NCBI RefSeq assembly: GCF_004912275.1
Contig: NZ_STGY01000001.1
Location: 129,984-193,983, forward strand
DNA length: 64,000 bases
Source of the DNA: Glycomyces buryatensis
Lineage (GTDB): Bacteria > Actinomycetota > Actinomycetes > Mycobacteriales > Micromonosporaceae
Direction of reading: 5' to 3'
Translations under genes and position numbers: made by a program
The notes under the pieces: model-generated
The model's input: only the letters and a program-made list of their open reading frames with translations
Told to the model about the DNA's origin: nothing
The model's database searches: none
Part shown: positions 18,357 through 27,769 of the stretch, piece by piece
Layout of the letters: the number at the start of each line of letters is the position of its first letter
Position numbering within the stretch: the stretch's first letter is position 1

Positions 18357-21254
18357 TCACGCGCCGCTTTGACGCAGGTCGTTCACATGCTGCTCGAAGC
18401 CCTGACGGGCGTCGGCGAGGTCCGGCCCGTCGAGCCAGCTGAGCGCGTCCTCCCCCACACTGATCGCGCCGGCCGCGTCGTCGAGCTCGGTGAGCAGCCA
18501 CATGGTCTGGTGGGCGGTGAGCGAGGCGCGCTCGAGCAGGAGCGTCCCGTCTCGGAAGACCGCCAGGGCCCTGCGTTGCAGGTCGAGTACCGGTTCGGCC
18601 TCCTCGCGGCGCAGTCCCGCCTCCCCCGCCTGGCTCTCCAGGAACTGGAACGTCAGCTGGGCGTGCTGCCGATACGTCTCGCCGAGCTCGAAGCGGGCCG
18701 CCTCCCTGACGCGTTCCTCCGCTTCCCGCTCGCCGCGCACGGATTGCAGGCGGGCCGCGATCTGCGCCATCGTCTGCAGGCCCTCGCCGAACGCGGCATC
18801 GCCGGCGATGGTGCGCAGCAGCCACACCCGGGCGCGGCTGACGCGGGCCCACGCGGTGTACTCGCCGAGCGCGTCGGTCGCCTCGACCGCCCGCGTGTAG
18901 ACCTCGAAGGCGTGGTCGTGCTCGCCGAGCTTCTCCAGCAGCTCCCCGGTGAGGAACAGCGCGTCGGCCCGGAGATTGGCCAGGTAGTCGGCGCCCGCCG
19001 CGTCCACGAGGGCCAGCACGGACAGGCCGTGCTCGACGGCGGTGCGCGTGTCGTCGAGCTGGTCGTAGGACTCGGCGAGGTGGAAGCGGACGTTGCACAC
19101 CCGCCACAGTTCGGTGTCGGGGAGGTCGGCGAGGGCGGCCTCCAACAGCGGGACGGCTTCGGCGCGGCGGTTCTGTTCGACCAGGGCGATGCCCATGAGG
19201 TGGCGGGCGACGGCGCCGGGGACGGTCATGGCGGCAGCGTCGCAGTGGACGGAGGCCTGGAGGGCGTGGTCGTAGGTGGCGGCGTGCTCGCCGGCGCGCA
19301 TGGTGAATTCGGCGGCCTGTAGGTGGAGTTTCGCGGCGAGGTTGTGGCTGGGTTCGTCGCCGAGGGCGGCGAGGCCTTCGCGGGTGATGTCGAGGGCCTT
19401 GGCGAAGTCGCCGGTGAAGGCGATCTGGTCGGCCAGGTCGGCGTCGGCGCGGGCGAGGGCCCAGCCGGAGCCGGAGGTGCGGGCGAGCCCGACGCCGCCG
19501 CGCAGGGTGTCGGTCTTGATCTCGGTGTCGGTTTCGAGGTGGGCGCGCAGGGCGATGAGTTCGCAGCGGCGGATGAGCGCCCAGCGGGCCTCGCCGAAGG
19601 GGAACAGCTCGGCGTCGATCGCGGTGATGCGCTCGTAGAGGTGGGCGCGGAAGGCGTCGAGGTCGGCTTCGGCGGCGAAGCATTCGGCCCGCAGGGCCAG
19701 GACGCGGCCGGTGTGGAAGCTGCGGTCGTCGATGAGGCCTTCCGCCTTGAGGTTCTGGGCGGTCTCGTCGATGCGCCGGGCGCCGTCGGGGACGGTGTCG
19801 GGTGCGGTCTTGGCGTGTTGGACGAGGGTGAAGGCGTCGGCGACGAGGGCGCGGCCGGGCTGGCCGGCGACGCGGAACAGTTCGGAGGCGCGGGCGAGTC
19901 CGTCGAGGATGACGGCCGGTTCGGTGGCTTCGGCCGCTTCGGCGTGGGCGATTTCGGCGCGGTGCTCGGCGATGAGTTCGATGCCGAGGGAGTCGGCGAT
20001 CGATCCGACGCGCAGCCAGGCCTTCCAGGTGTCGAACGAGCAGTCGTCGTAGGCGCTGTAGGCGGCGTCGATGGCCTGGTCGAGGTCGGGCCCGGCGACG
20101 GGCGCCTGGACCGGCGGGGCGGCCGGTTCGCGGCGGGGGATCTCTTTGAGCCCCAGGTGCACCAACTTCTCGTAGGGGGTGGAGTCGATGACGCAGGTGG
20201 AGAGGGTCGAGTGGTGGTCGTTGCCGTTGCGGGCGTCGAAGCGGGCGACGATCAGCTTCCGTTCGTTCTCGGCCCAGTCGAGGAGTTCGGCGGCGGTCCA
20301 GTCGCGGCCGCCGGGCCCGCGTAGGACGGCGTCCCCGTGGCCGAGGGCGGCGAGGCGGCGGCAGGTGAGGACGGTGACCTCCATGAGCCGCTGGCGGTCG
20401 CGCACGCCCAGGTCGAGGTCGTAGAAGCGGGCGTGGTCGGCGAGGATCTCGACGGCGCGGGCCTCGTTGCCGGTGAGGGCGCAGAACTCGACGTGGAGGG
20501 TCACCATCGTGACCATGTCCTCTTTGCCCTTGACCATGGTGTAGCCGCGCAGGTGGTTGCCGCGGGCCTCGTCGGCCCGGCCGAGTTCGACCAGGGGCAG
20601 CAGGGACAGGGCGAGGGCGTAGTGGGGTTCGTGGGCGCAGGAGTAGTCGCCGGCGAGGACCGGTTCGAGCATCTCCATGGCGGCGTCGGCGGAGTCGTCT
20701 TCGGCGTAGAACACGATGGTGGCGAGGGTGGAGTACTGGCAGGCGGCGCAGTCGGACATCTCGTCCTCTTCGGCCTCGCCGAGCGCTTCGATCGCGGCGG
20801 CGACGCGGTCGTAGTCGCCGATGTGGAAGGCCAGCTGCATCTCGTAGGTGCACGGGGCGTGCTCGGAGTAGCCGGCCTCGGCGTAGCGGCGGCGCATCTC
20901 GGACAGCCAGTGCTCGATGGATTCGAGCGGGACGTCGGGCTGCTCGATCATCTTGTCGACGATCCACTTGAACGTCCAGTACAGCGACCGGGTCAGGTAG
21001 GCGTCGAAGTGCTCGGGCTGGGAGTCGAAGTTGCGGAGCATGCGCGCGAAGGGCACCAGGATGCGGGTGGAGTCGCGGGAGAACTCGTAGGCGTCGACCA
21101 GACCGTTGAGGGCGTAGTTGATCAGCGCCGGATCGCCGACGGCGTCGGCCGCCTCGACGGCCCGCTCCAGGGCCGCGACCTTCGCCTCGCTCGCGTCCTC
21201 GAAGCGGGCTTCGTTGAGGAGCCGCCAGATCTCACCGGGGTCCGGAGTCGACAT
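18357..21254 (-). CDS. Large TPR-repeat protein paired with HSP90 homologue
   Basis: 965 aa, almost entirely alpha-helical with tetratricopeptide-like repeats throughout (for example the A-L-x8-G-x2-A pattern in residues 580-720 and 760-870). A Cys cluster DCAACQY occurs near residue 178. There is no membrane segment. It follows the HSP90-family gene by 43 bases on the same strand, a pairing I know from other actinobacteria, where the TPR protein is annotated without function. An adaptor or client-recruiting role for the HSP90 is a reasonable inference, since eukaryotic HSP90 uses TPR cochaperones. Confidence 0.85.
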   Translation of the reverse strand: MSTPDPGEIWRLLNEARFEDASEAKVAALERAVEAADAVGDPALINYALNGLVDAYEFSRDSTRILVPFARMLRNFDSQPEHFDAYLTRSLYWTFKWIVDKMIEQPDVPLESIEHWLSEMRRRYAEAGYSEHAPCTYEMQLAFHIGDYDRVAAAIEALGEAEEDEMSDCAACQYSTLATIVFYAEDDSADAAMEMLEPVLAGDYSCAHEPHYALALSLLPLVELGRADEARGNHLRGYTMVKGKEDMVTMVTLHVEFCALTGNEARAVEILADHARFYDLDLGVRDRQRLMEVTVLTCRRLAALGHGDAVLRGPGGRDWTAAELLDWAENERKLIVARFDARNGNDHHSTLSTCVIDSTPYEKLVHLGLKEIPRREPAAPPVQAPVAGPDLDQAIDAAYSAYDDCSFDTWKAWLRVGSIADSLGIELIAEHRAEIAHAEAAEATEPAVILDGLARASELFRVAGQPGRALVADAFTLVQHAKTAPDTVPDGARRIDETAQNLKAEGLIDDRSFHTGRVLALRAECFAAEADLDAFRAHLYERITAIDAELFPFGEARWALIRRCELIALRAHLETDTEIKTDTLRGGVGLARTSGSGWALARADADLADQIAFTGDFAKALDITREGLAALGDEPSHNLAAKLHLQAAEFTMRAGEHAATYDHALQASVHCDAAAMTVPGAVARHLMGIALVEQNRRAEAVPLLEAALADLPDTELWRVCNVRFHLAESYDQLDDTRTAVEHGLSVLALVDAAGADYLANLRADALFLTGELLEKLGEHDHAFEVYTRAVEATDALGEYTAWARVSRARVWLLRTIAGDAAFGEGLQTMAQIAARLQSVRGEREAEERVREAARFELGETYRQHAQLTFQFLESQAGEAGLRREEAEPVLDLQRRALAVFRDGTLLLERASLTAHQTMWLLTELDDAAGAISVGEDALSWLDGPDLADARQGFEQHVNDLRQSGA

Positions 21255-21297
21255 CTTAGTCCTTTGTAATGTGTGTGAGCGGGTTCATGGAGGGCAC

Positions 21298-23100
21298 CTA
21301 ATCGCTGGTGAGGTGTTCCAGGAGGTTCATGAAAGAACGGTTGAGCAGCGCCGTGTCAGCGCTCCGCAGCGGGCGGTGGCTCAACAGGAGCGCCTGCCCG
21401 TAGAGGGATTCGACCGCGGTCCCGGCCAGTTCGGGGTCGCCGATGGCACTGACGCGGCGGACGGTGGGGTTGCGGTGGTTGAGCACCAGTTGCGCGCGGG
21501 GACCGTGCTGCTTGATGGAGGCGAGGATGCCGCCCCACAGGTCGTCGGCCTCGGCCTCGGCCTCCGCGCGTTGACGTTCCCGGCGGGCGTCCCGGTCGTC
21601 CAGCAGCAGCGCGGGGACCGACACCGGGTTGAACTCGCGGACCACGACGTCGACGTCGACCGGGGCCAATCGGGCGCGCGCCGCATTGAGGAACGACTGG
21701 AGGCCCAGTTCGGCGTCCACGTCGAGCGGGTCCAGGCTGGCGGAGATGACGCCCGGCGCCAGCACTTCCACCTTCGCCTCGGGGTCCAGGCGCGGCAGGG
21801 CCTGCACCAGTTCCGTGTCGTAGGTGTAGCCGCCATTGACCACGCCGATGCCCTGCGCGGCCGCGATCTGGGCGACCTGCCGGTATTCGTCCACGCTGGT
21901 GGCCAAGTAGATCGGCTGGTGCGCGCGGACGAAGTCGACCAGGCTCACCGAACCGGCGGTCGTCTCGAACCGCAGCCACGGCAGCATCGTCTCCAGCAGC
22001 TCCTCGTCGTGGCGGGCGAGGGCCTTCACGCCGAGCTCGTGGACCGCCAGGAACGCCTCCAGCCGGGTCGGGTCGCTCGCGGCCATGTCGGCCAGCCAGT
22101 CGCGGACCTGCGCGCCGATCGCGTCCCTCGCCAGCGCCAGCGCCGCGTCGTCGTAGAGCGATTCGCGGGAAGCGGTGGGCCGCAGCGAATCCGTGTCGAC
22201 CACGCAGCGCACGAAGAACGCCCACTCCGGCACCAGGTTGTCGGCGCCGGCGGTCAGCAGCATCCGCTTGAGGTGGACGCGGTGCGCGCCGCGCGCCGAC
22301 GGGCTGGTCGCGTGCGGCAGCACGAACGCGACGCCCTTGACGCCCGCGATCGGCACATCCAGGTCGATGACGTCCAGCGGCGAGAAGCCCATGACGTTCT
22401 CGCAGTACTCATTGAGCGCGACGCGGCGGGCCGTCGTGCTCGGCCATTCCCGCTCCCACAGCGGCGGGGTGTCGGTGATCCGCACCGGGCCCTCCCCGCC
22501 CTCGACCGTGACCTCGACCGGCAGGAGCGAGCCGTACTCGCGGGCGAGCTCGATGACTTTGGAAGGCGCGAACCAGTCTTCACCCGGGCGGGCGACCAGT
22601 TCCACGACCGTCCCGACCTCGTGGATCTCGCCGTCCGGAAGCTCGGTGACCGTGTAGGAGCCGTCGTCTCGGGCCGTCCAGCGCACCGCGGCGGCCGCCG
22701 GGTCCTTCGCCGAACGCGAGGTGACGGTGATGGTGCGGGCGACGGTGAAGCAGGCGAGCAGTCCGATCCCGAACTGGCCCAGGAAGTCCCGCCGGGCGCC
22801 CTCGATCTCCTCGTCGCGTTTGGAGGATCCGCCGATGGTCGCCAGCAGCTGGTGCACCTCCGGAGCCGTCAGCCCCACACCGGGATCAGTGATAGTCAGG
22901 CGGTGCCCGTCGGTCCAGATGCGGACCTCGCCGGGCGAGGCGGGCTCGAAGGCGCGGCGCGCGGTGATGGCGTCGACCGCGTTCTGCAGCAGCTCACGGA
23001 CGTACACCTTCGGGGACGAGTACAGGTGGTGCGACAAGAGATCCACCAGCCCGCGCAGGTCCACTTGGAACGTGTGAGTGGTCGGAGTCGTCTCAGACAC
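21298..23100 (-). CDS. HSP90-family (HtpG-like) ATPase, short actinobacterial type
   Basis: 600 aa. The N-terminal GHKL ATP-binding fold has VRELLQNAVDAI (N box, residues about 38-50), ITDPGVGLTAPEV (G1), GGSSKRD, and GQFGIGLLACF (lid/G2). The middle and C-terminal parts are diverged from canonical HtpG and the protein lacks the acidic linker. GTG at 23100 begins immediately before the conserved fold; only a weak ribosome site is seen. The partner TPR gene follows. A diverged paralogue of HtpG with a dedicated TPR partner is the likely interpretation. Confidence 0.9.
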   Translation of the reverse strand: MSETTPTTHTFQVDLRGLVDLLSHHLYSSPKVYVRELLQNAVDAITARRAFEPASPGEVRIWTDGHRLTITDPGVGLTAPEVHQLLATIGGSSKRDEEIEGARRDFLGQFGIGLLACFTVARTITVTSRSAKDPAAAAVRWTARDDGSYTVTELPDGEIHEVGTVVELVARPGEDWFAPSKVIELAREYGSLLPVEVTVEGGEGPVRITDTPPLWEREWPSTTARRVALNEYCENVMGFSPLDVIDLDVPIAGVKGVAFVLPHATSPSARGAHRVHLKRMLLTAGADNLVPEWAFFVRCVVDTDSLRPTASRESLYDDAALALARDAIGAQVRDWLADMAASDPTRLEAFLAVHELGVKALARHDEELLETMLPWLRFETTAGSVSLVDFVRAHQPIYLATSVDEYRQVAQIAAAQGIGVVNGGYTYDTELVQALPRLDPEAKVEVLAPGVISASLDPLDVDAELGLQSFLNAARARLAPVDVDVVVREFNPVSVPALLLDDRDARRERQRAEAEAEADDLWGGILASIKQHGPRAQLVLNHRNPTVRRVSAIGDPELAGTAVESLYGQALLLSHRPLRSADTALLNRSFMNLLEHLTSD

Positions 23101-23227
23101 GGTGCGCCCTGCTTCACTCGGAGGTCGATCGGCGTGAGTCAGATTAGCAAACCGCCGCACCCAGGGGCACTGGTCGATATCGGGTAGTCTGACCGCTACA
23201 GCCGCCCCCGCAACACAAGGAAAACGC

Positions 23228-24598
23228 ATGGCATTCCCGCCCCAGCAGCCCACCGGTCCGCCCGGTTTCCAGGGGAGCCCCTCTCCATACTCCGCCCCCT
23301 CGCCCGCGCCCCAGATGGCGGGTCCCGGCGGTGCCTACGGCCCCATGGACATCGCTCCCGGGCAGATGATGCCGGGACAGATGCCCTCGCCGCAGATGAC
23401 GATGGCCAAACCCGGCACGGTCCTCGGCATCCAGGTCATCCTGTGGATCTTCGCCGCGCTCGCGGCCGTCGGCGACGTCTTCTCGGCCATCAGCACGTTC
23501 GACACCTTCACCATCTGGGGCGCGCTCGCGCTCGCCTACTCGATCTATTCGACGATCCAGGCGCTGTTCACCCCCGTCCAGATCGCCCGCGGCAAGCGCT
23601 GGGCGTGGATCTTGAACGTCATCAGCTCCGCGGTCGGACTGGCGCTGTCGGTCCTCATCATCGTCATGGGCTCCATGGCAATCGAGTACACGGTGCTGCC
23701 GCTGATCATGGGCATCGCGCTCGCCGCGATCCAGGGGACGCTGCTGTGCCTGCTGTGCTCGAAGTCGGCGCGGCAGTGGATCCTCATGCACCGCATCCAA
23801 AGAGGCGAAGTGCAGGTTGCCGGGATGCCGGGGATGGCCGGCGGCGCGCCGGTCATGGCCGCACCGGGAATGGCTATGGGAGCCCCGCAGGTCGAACGGC
23901 CCGCCGTGCGCCCGCAGGCCGCGACGATCGCGGTGTTCGCCGCTTGGGCGCTGGCCGTCGTGGGCGCCTTCGGCTTCTACGTGATCATCAGCGCCGCAAT
24001 GGACGAAGACGCGTTCCTGTTCGCGCGGGCCGCCTCCATCGACGTCCTGGCCTACGGCGACCAGTGGCTGCACGTCGGGGTGCCGATCTTCGGCTTCCCG
24101 GTGGTGCTGGTCTGCGCCGTGATCACCGCGATCGGCCTGGCGAAGGGACGGGCGGGCGCCCGGGTCTTCGGCGTCATCTTGTCGGTCTTCGTGATCGTGC
24201 TCGGCGCGACGATGCTGTTCGCCTTCTCCAGCGAATTCGAGGGCTTCGCAGAGCAGTACTCGGAGTACCAGGAGGCGGTCGACGCCGGTGCGCCGGTGTT
24301 CGACGATCTCGAGACCGTGCACCGCTACTGGGTGATGTCGGCGATCTCCCGCTGGGCCCTCGTCGCCCTGTCGGTCGCCCTATTGGCGCTCATGCTGATG
24401 CCGGGCGTCAAGGCGTGGACGCCGAAGCAGCCGCCCCGGCCTTTGATCATGATGGTCCCGGGGCAGCCCGCCCAGCCGATGATGCAACCGCAGGCCGCGG
24501 CCGGTTACGGCCCGCCGCAACAACCGGGGCCGGCCTCCTATGGGCCTCCGCACCAGCAGACTCCCGGCCAGTACCCGCCCGGCCCGCAGCAGTACTGA
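23228..24598 (+). CDS. Multi-pass Pro-rich membrane protein, tandem paralogue 1
   Basis: 456 aa. A Pro/Gly/Met-rich cytoplasmic N-terminus (residues 1-62) leads to two groups of membrane helices (residues about 64-180 and 235-390), a Met/Ala-rich linker between them and a GYGPPQQ-type C-terminal tail. The block KPGTVLGIQVILWIFAA and the AYSIYSTIQ...PVQI.RGKR stretch recur almost unchanged in the gene at 26339, so the two are duplicates. It is the first of four such genes on this strand, with gaps of 20-34 bases. Function unknown. Confidence 0.8.
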   Translation: MAFPPQQPTGPPGFQGSPSPYSAPSPAPQMAGPGGAYGPMDIAPGQMMPGQMPSPQMTMAKPGTVLGIQVILWIFAALAAVGDVFSAISTFDTFTIWGALALAYSIYSTIQALFTPVQIARGKRWAWILNVISSAVGLALSVLIIVMGSMAIEYTVLPLIMGIALAAIQGTLLCLLCSKSARQWILMHRIQRGEVQVAGMPGMAGGAPVMAAPGMAMGAPQVERPAVRPQAATIAVFAAWALAVVGAFGFYVIISAAMDEDAFLFARAASIDVLAYGDQWLHVGVPIFGFPVVLVCAVITAIGLAKGRAGARVFGVILSVFVIVLGATMLFAFSSEFEGFAEQYSEYQEAVDAGAPVFDDLETVHRYWVMSAISRWALVALSVALLALMLMPGVKAWTPKQPPRPLIMMVPGQPAQPMMQPQAAAGYGPPQQPGPASYGPPHQQTPGQYPPGPQQY

Positions 24599-24618
24599 GC
24601 AGAAAGCGATACTGACGG

Positions 24619-25416
24619 ATGCACAATCCCCCAGTCCCCCAAGACACACCGGACCGCAAGCCGAAGTCGGTCACCTTCCTCCAGGTGGCGGTATTCGTCA
24701 TCGCGCTGTGCTCGACAGCCCTCTACTTCCTCCTCATGCAGCGGCTCGTGGGCATGATCGGGACCGCCGAAAGCTGGCGCGGCCTCGACGTCGGAGTCGA
24801 TCCCGACTCCACTCCGATGGACCTGGCCACCGGCGAATACCTGTGGGCGTTCGCGTTCGTGCTCGGCCTTCCCGTCGTACTACTGATCCTGGCGTTGCTC
24901 TCCGCCATCGGCATGCAGAAGCGCAAACGCTGGGCCCGGATCCTGACCGCCGTCTGGATCGGGATCTTCCTCCTGCCGTTCGCAGCTTGGGCGGCCGGCG
25001 CCGTGCTCATCCGCATGGCCTCGGGAGTGCCCACCGGCACCAAGGATTACTTCATCGGCCCCATCGACCCGCTCACCTTGAACGCCATCGCCGGCCCGTT
25101 CTTGTTCGTGTGCGCGCTCGTCGTCTTCATCCTCGCCCTCAAACGCGGTGCGCGGCAGTGGGCTCCGAAGAAGTCCGCGACCGGATTCGCCGGTCAGGCG
25201 CCCGGAGCGCCCGCGCCTTTCGGTGCCCCGCAGGGATTCGCACCGCAGCAGATGCCGCAGCAGGCGCCTCCCGGTCAATTCCAGCAGTCACCGCAGCAGA
25301 CGCCGCCGGGCCAGTTCCCGCAGGCTCCGCAGCAGCAGGGCCAGTTCACGCCGCCGCAGCAGCAGGCTCCCGGCCAGTTCGGACAGCAGCAGCAACCGCC
25401 GTTCCCGCCGCAGTGA
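24619..25416 (+). CDS. Pro/Gln-rich membrane protein, tandem paralogue 2
   Basis: 265 aa with four predicted membrane helices (about residues 18-36, 72-95, 104-127, 153-173), an RKRWARILTAVW loop and a long QQxPP-repeat tail from residue 190. It resembles a single half of its neighbours. It lies 20 bases after the preceding gene, in the same apparent operon. Function unknown. Confidence 0.78.
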   Translation: MHNPPVPQDTPDRKPKSVTFLQVAVFVIALCSTALYFLLMQRLVGMIGTAESWRGLDVGVDPDSTPMDLATGEYLWAFAFVLGLPVVLLILALLSAIGMQKRKRWARILTAVWIGIFLLPFAAWAAGAVLIRMASGVPTGTKDYFIGPIDPLTLNAIAGPFLFVCALVVFILALKRGARQWAPKKSATGFAGQAPGAPAPFGAPQGFAPQQMPQQAPPGQFQQSPQQTPPGQFPQAPQQQGQFTPPQQQAPGQFGQQQQPPFPPQ

Positions 25417-25450
25417 ACACTTAAGCAATCTCCTATCGGAAGCAGAACCC

Positions 25451-26308
25451 ATGTCCTACCCACCGCAGCCTTCCTACGGTTCCGAGCCGAACTATCCGCC
25501 ACCTATGCCGAATCAGCCTGCCCCGCAGGCGTACCCGGCCGGAAACTCCCCCATGCCGGGCGGCGGTGGACTGCCGGGCGGCCCCAATGGAGCGTCCGGG
25601 CCCGAGCGGCCCGCCGTGCGTCCCGGGTCGGCGACGTTCGCGCTGTTCGCGGTCCTGGCCTTCGCCGCGCTCAACGTCTGGGTGGTCTGGACCCACGTGA
25701 GTCTCATCCGGTTCGCCAGCGCTGAGTACGGCGGCTCGCTCATCGACACCTTCACCAACTACAACTTCATCTGGCTGTGGTCGGGCATTCCGATGTTCCT
25801 GGCCGGGGTGATGGTCGTCTTCGCGCTGAGCAGCGCCCCCGGCATCGCGACGGGCAAGAGCGGCGCGCGCGTCTTCACCACCGTCTGGTCGATCATCGGC
25901 GCGCTGGTCGCCCTCGGGTCGTTCGCGCTGGTGATGGTCAACTACATGTCACTGCCTCCCGGAATCCGGTCGACCGCCACCGGCTACATCGCCCCCATTG
26001 TCACCGACCTGGGCCTGGTCGTCCTGGCCATCGTCATCCTCGTGCTCATGCTGGGCCGCGGCATGAAGTCCTGGGCGCCGAGTCAGCCTGCCACCCCCAT
26101 CGTCATGGTGCTCTCCTCGGGGCAGCCGGTCCAGCCGATGACGCAACAGCAGGCCCCGGGCTACGGTCCGCCGCAGCAGCCTCCCGCCGGTTACGGCCCG
26201 CCCCAGCAGCCGAACCAGCCCCAGGTCGACATGAGCAGACTGCCGCCCCCGCCCCCGGACCGGATGCACCTGGCGCCCCCGCAGCAGCCGCCGTACCCGC
26301 CGCAGTAA
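25451..26308 (+). CDS. Pro-rich membrane protein, tandem paralogue 3
   Basis: 285 aa. A Pro/Gly-rich N-terminus (residues 1-55), four membrane helices (residues about 63-85, 110-132, 145-168, 182-205) and a tail rich in GYGPPQQ and PPPPP motifs. The ERPAVRPGSATFALFAVLA segment matches ERPAVRPQAATIAVFAAWA in the first paralogue, so it corresponds to that protein's second half. ATG 25451 lies 34 bases after the previous stop; earlier in-frame codons run through the previous gene. Confidence 0.78.
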   Translation: MSYPPQPSYGSEPNYPPPMPNQPAPQAYPAGNSPMPGGGGLPGGPNGASGPERPAVRPGSATFALFAVLAFAALNVWVVWTHVSLIRFASAEYGGSLIDTFTNYNFIWLWSGIPMFLAGVMVVFALSSAPGIATGKSGARVFTTVWSIIGALVALGSFALVMVNYMSLPPGIRSTATGYIAPIVTDLGLVVLAIVILVLMLGRGMKSWAPSQPATPIVMVLSSGQPVQPMTQQQAPGYGPPQQPPAGYGPPQQPNQPQVDMSRLPPPPPDRMHLAPPQQPPYPPQ

Positions 26309-26338
26309 CCCCAGAACCGTTCCCCCGAAAGGCACTCG

Positions 26339-27769
26339 ATGTCCTATCCCCCTTACCCGCCGGCGACCGGTCAGCCGCAGCTGGCGGGCCCCGGCGGCGC
26401 CTACGGCCCCATTGAGTCCAATCCCGGGCAGATCGTGCCGGGGCAGCTTCCGCCCCCGTCGATGACGATGACCAAGCCCGGCACGGTCCTCGGCATCCAG
26501 GTCATCCTGTGGATCTTCGCCGCCATCGCCGCCATCGGCGACGTCTACCAGGCCATCCAGATGGTCGAGTACGAGAACCCACTCCTGTTGATCGGCTTGG
26601 CGTACTCGATCTACTCGACGATCCAGGGCCTGCTCTCGCCCGTCCAGATCGAACGCGGCAAGCGCGGATGGTGGCTCTGGAACGTCATCAACTCCGGGCT
26701 GGGCGCGGTCATCGCGCTCGTCGTGATCATCTACGCCCTCGGCGTCGTCGAATACACGGCCATGCCGCTGCTCATGGGTCTCGGCCTCGGTGGGCTCCAG
26801 GGCACGATGTTCGTGCTGCTGGTGACGAAGTCGGCGCGCTCGTGGATCTTGATGCACCACATCCAAAGGGGCAAGCTCAGGTCGCTCGGCACGCCCGCGC
26901 CGGGCGCCGTCGGTGTCCTGGTCAAGATCTCCCCGCAGCGCCCGGAGTCCAAGCCCGGCATGGTGACGGCACTGCAGCTGATGCTGTGGTTCGTCGCGCT
27001 GTCGCCGGTGATGTTCACGATCCTCACCATCGTCTGGGCGCAGGACGCGCTCGAACGGGAGATCCGCATCGGCTGGGAAACCCCGGGCACCAGCCCGTCC
27101 GAGTACCTCCTCGAGAGCGACTTCATCCTGGGCATCATCTTCTCGCTCGTCGCCGTGGTGGCGCTCTCGATCCTCGCGATCATCTCGGCGATCGGACTCC
27201 AGCGGGGCCGGTTCTGGGCCAGGGTCTACACGCCGATCTGGCTCGGCATCGTGACCCTCCTGCTCGCTCTGACGACCATCGCCTGCTGGGTCAACTTCTC
27301 CCCCGGCGAGTTCGACGACGTCAGCGATGCCACCGCGACCTTGGGGGTCATCGTGTCCCTCGTCTTCACCGGTGCCTTCATCACCGCGATCGTCGCCTTC
27401 ATCATGGTGTTCCTGCCCGGCACCCGCAGCTGGGCGCCCGGCGAGGAAACGGTCATCTCGTACCTGCCGGGTGCTCAGGGCCAGCCGCTCCCGGGGCAGC
27501 CCGCGATGGCGACGCCGGCCGGCTACGGTCCGCCCTCGCAGGCTCCCGGCTACGGCCCGTCCCCGCAGGGATCCGGTTACCCGCCCCAGCAACAGCAACA
27601 TCCCGGTTATGGTGCGCCGCAAGCACAGCAGCCGTCGCCGTACCCGCCTCCGCCCGACCGGGCGCAGGCTCCTCAGGGTTACCCGCAGCAGGGCCCGCCG
27701 CCTGGAGGGGGCGGCTATCCGCCGCAGAGCCCGCCGCCCGGAGGCGGCGGCTACGGGCCGCGGTACTGA
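26339..27769 (+). CDS. Multi-pass Pro-rich membrane protein, tandem paralogue 4
   Basis: 476 aa with the same plan as the 23228 gene: N-terminal GGAYGPIESNPGQ region, KPGTVLGIQVILWIFAA first helix, a linker with KSARSWILMHHIQRGK, a second helix group (residues about 210-365) and a Pro/Gly/Tyr-rich tail after residue 375. It is the last of the four-gene array. Its stop abuts the convergent gene ending at 27770. Confidence 0.8.
   Translation: MSYPPYPPATGQPQLAGPGGAYGPIESNPGQIVPGQLPPPSMTMTKPGTVLGIQVILWIFAAIAAIGDVYQAIQMVEYENPLLLIGLAYSIYSTIQGLLSPVQIERGKRGWWLWNVINSGLGAVIALVVIIYALGVVEYTAMPLLMGLGLGGLQGTMFVLLVTKSARSWILMHHIQRGKLRSLGTPAPGAVGVLVKISPQRPESKPGMVTALQLMLWFVALSPVMFTILTIVWAQDALEREIRIGWETPGTSPSEYLLESDFILGIIFSLVAVVALSILAIISAIGLQRGRFWARVYTPIWLGIVTLLLALTTIACWVNFSPGEFDDVSDATATLGVIVSLVFTGAFITAIVAFIMVFLPGTRSWAPGEETVISYLPGAQGQPLPGQPAMATPAGYGPPSQAPGYGPSPQGSGYPPQQQQHPGYGAPQAQQPSPYPPPPDRAQAPQGYPQQGPPPGGGGYPPQSPPPGGGGYGPRY

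Noticed and set aside
18304-20967. 887-aa Arg/Pro-rich minus-strand frame inside the TPR gene
   Set aside because: Composition shows an out-of-frame shadow of the 965-aa TPR protein.
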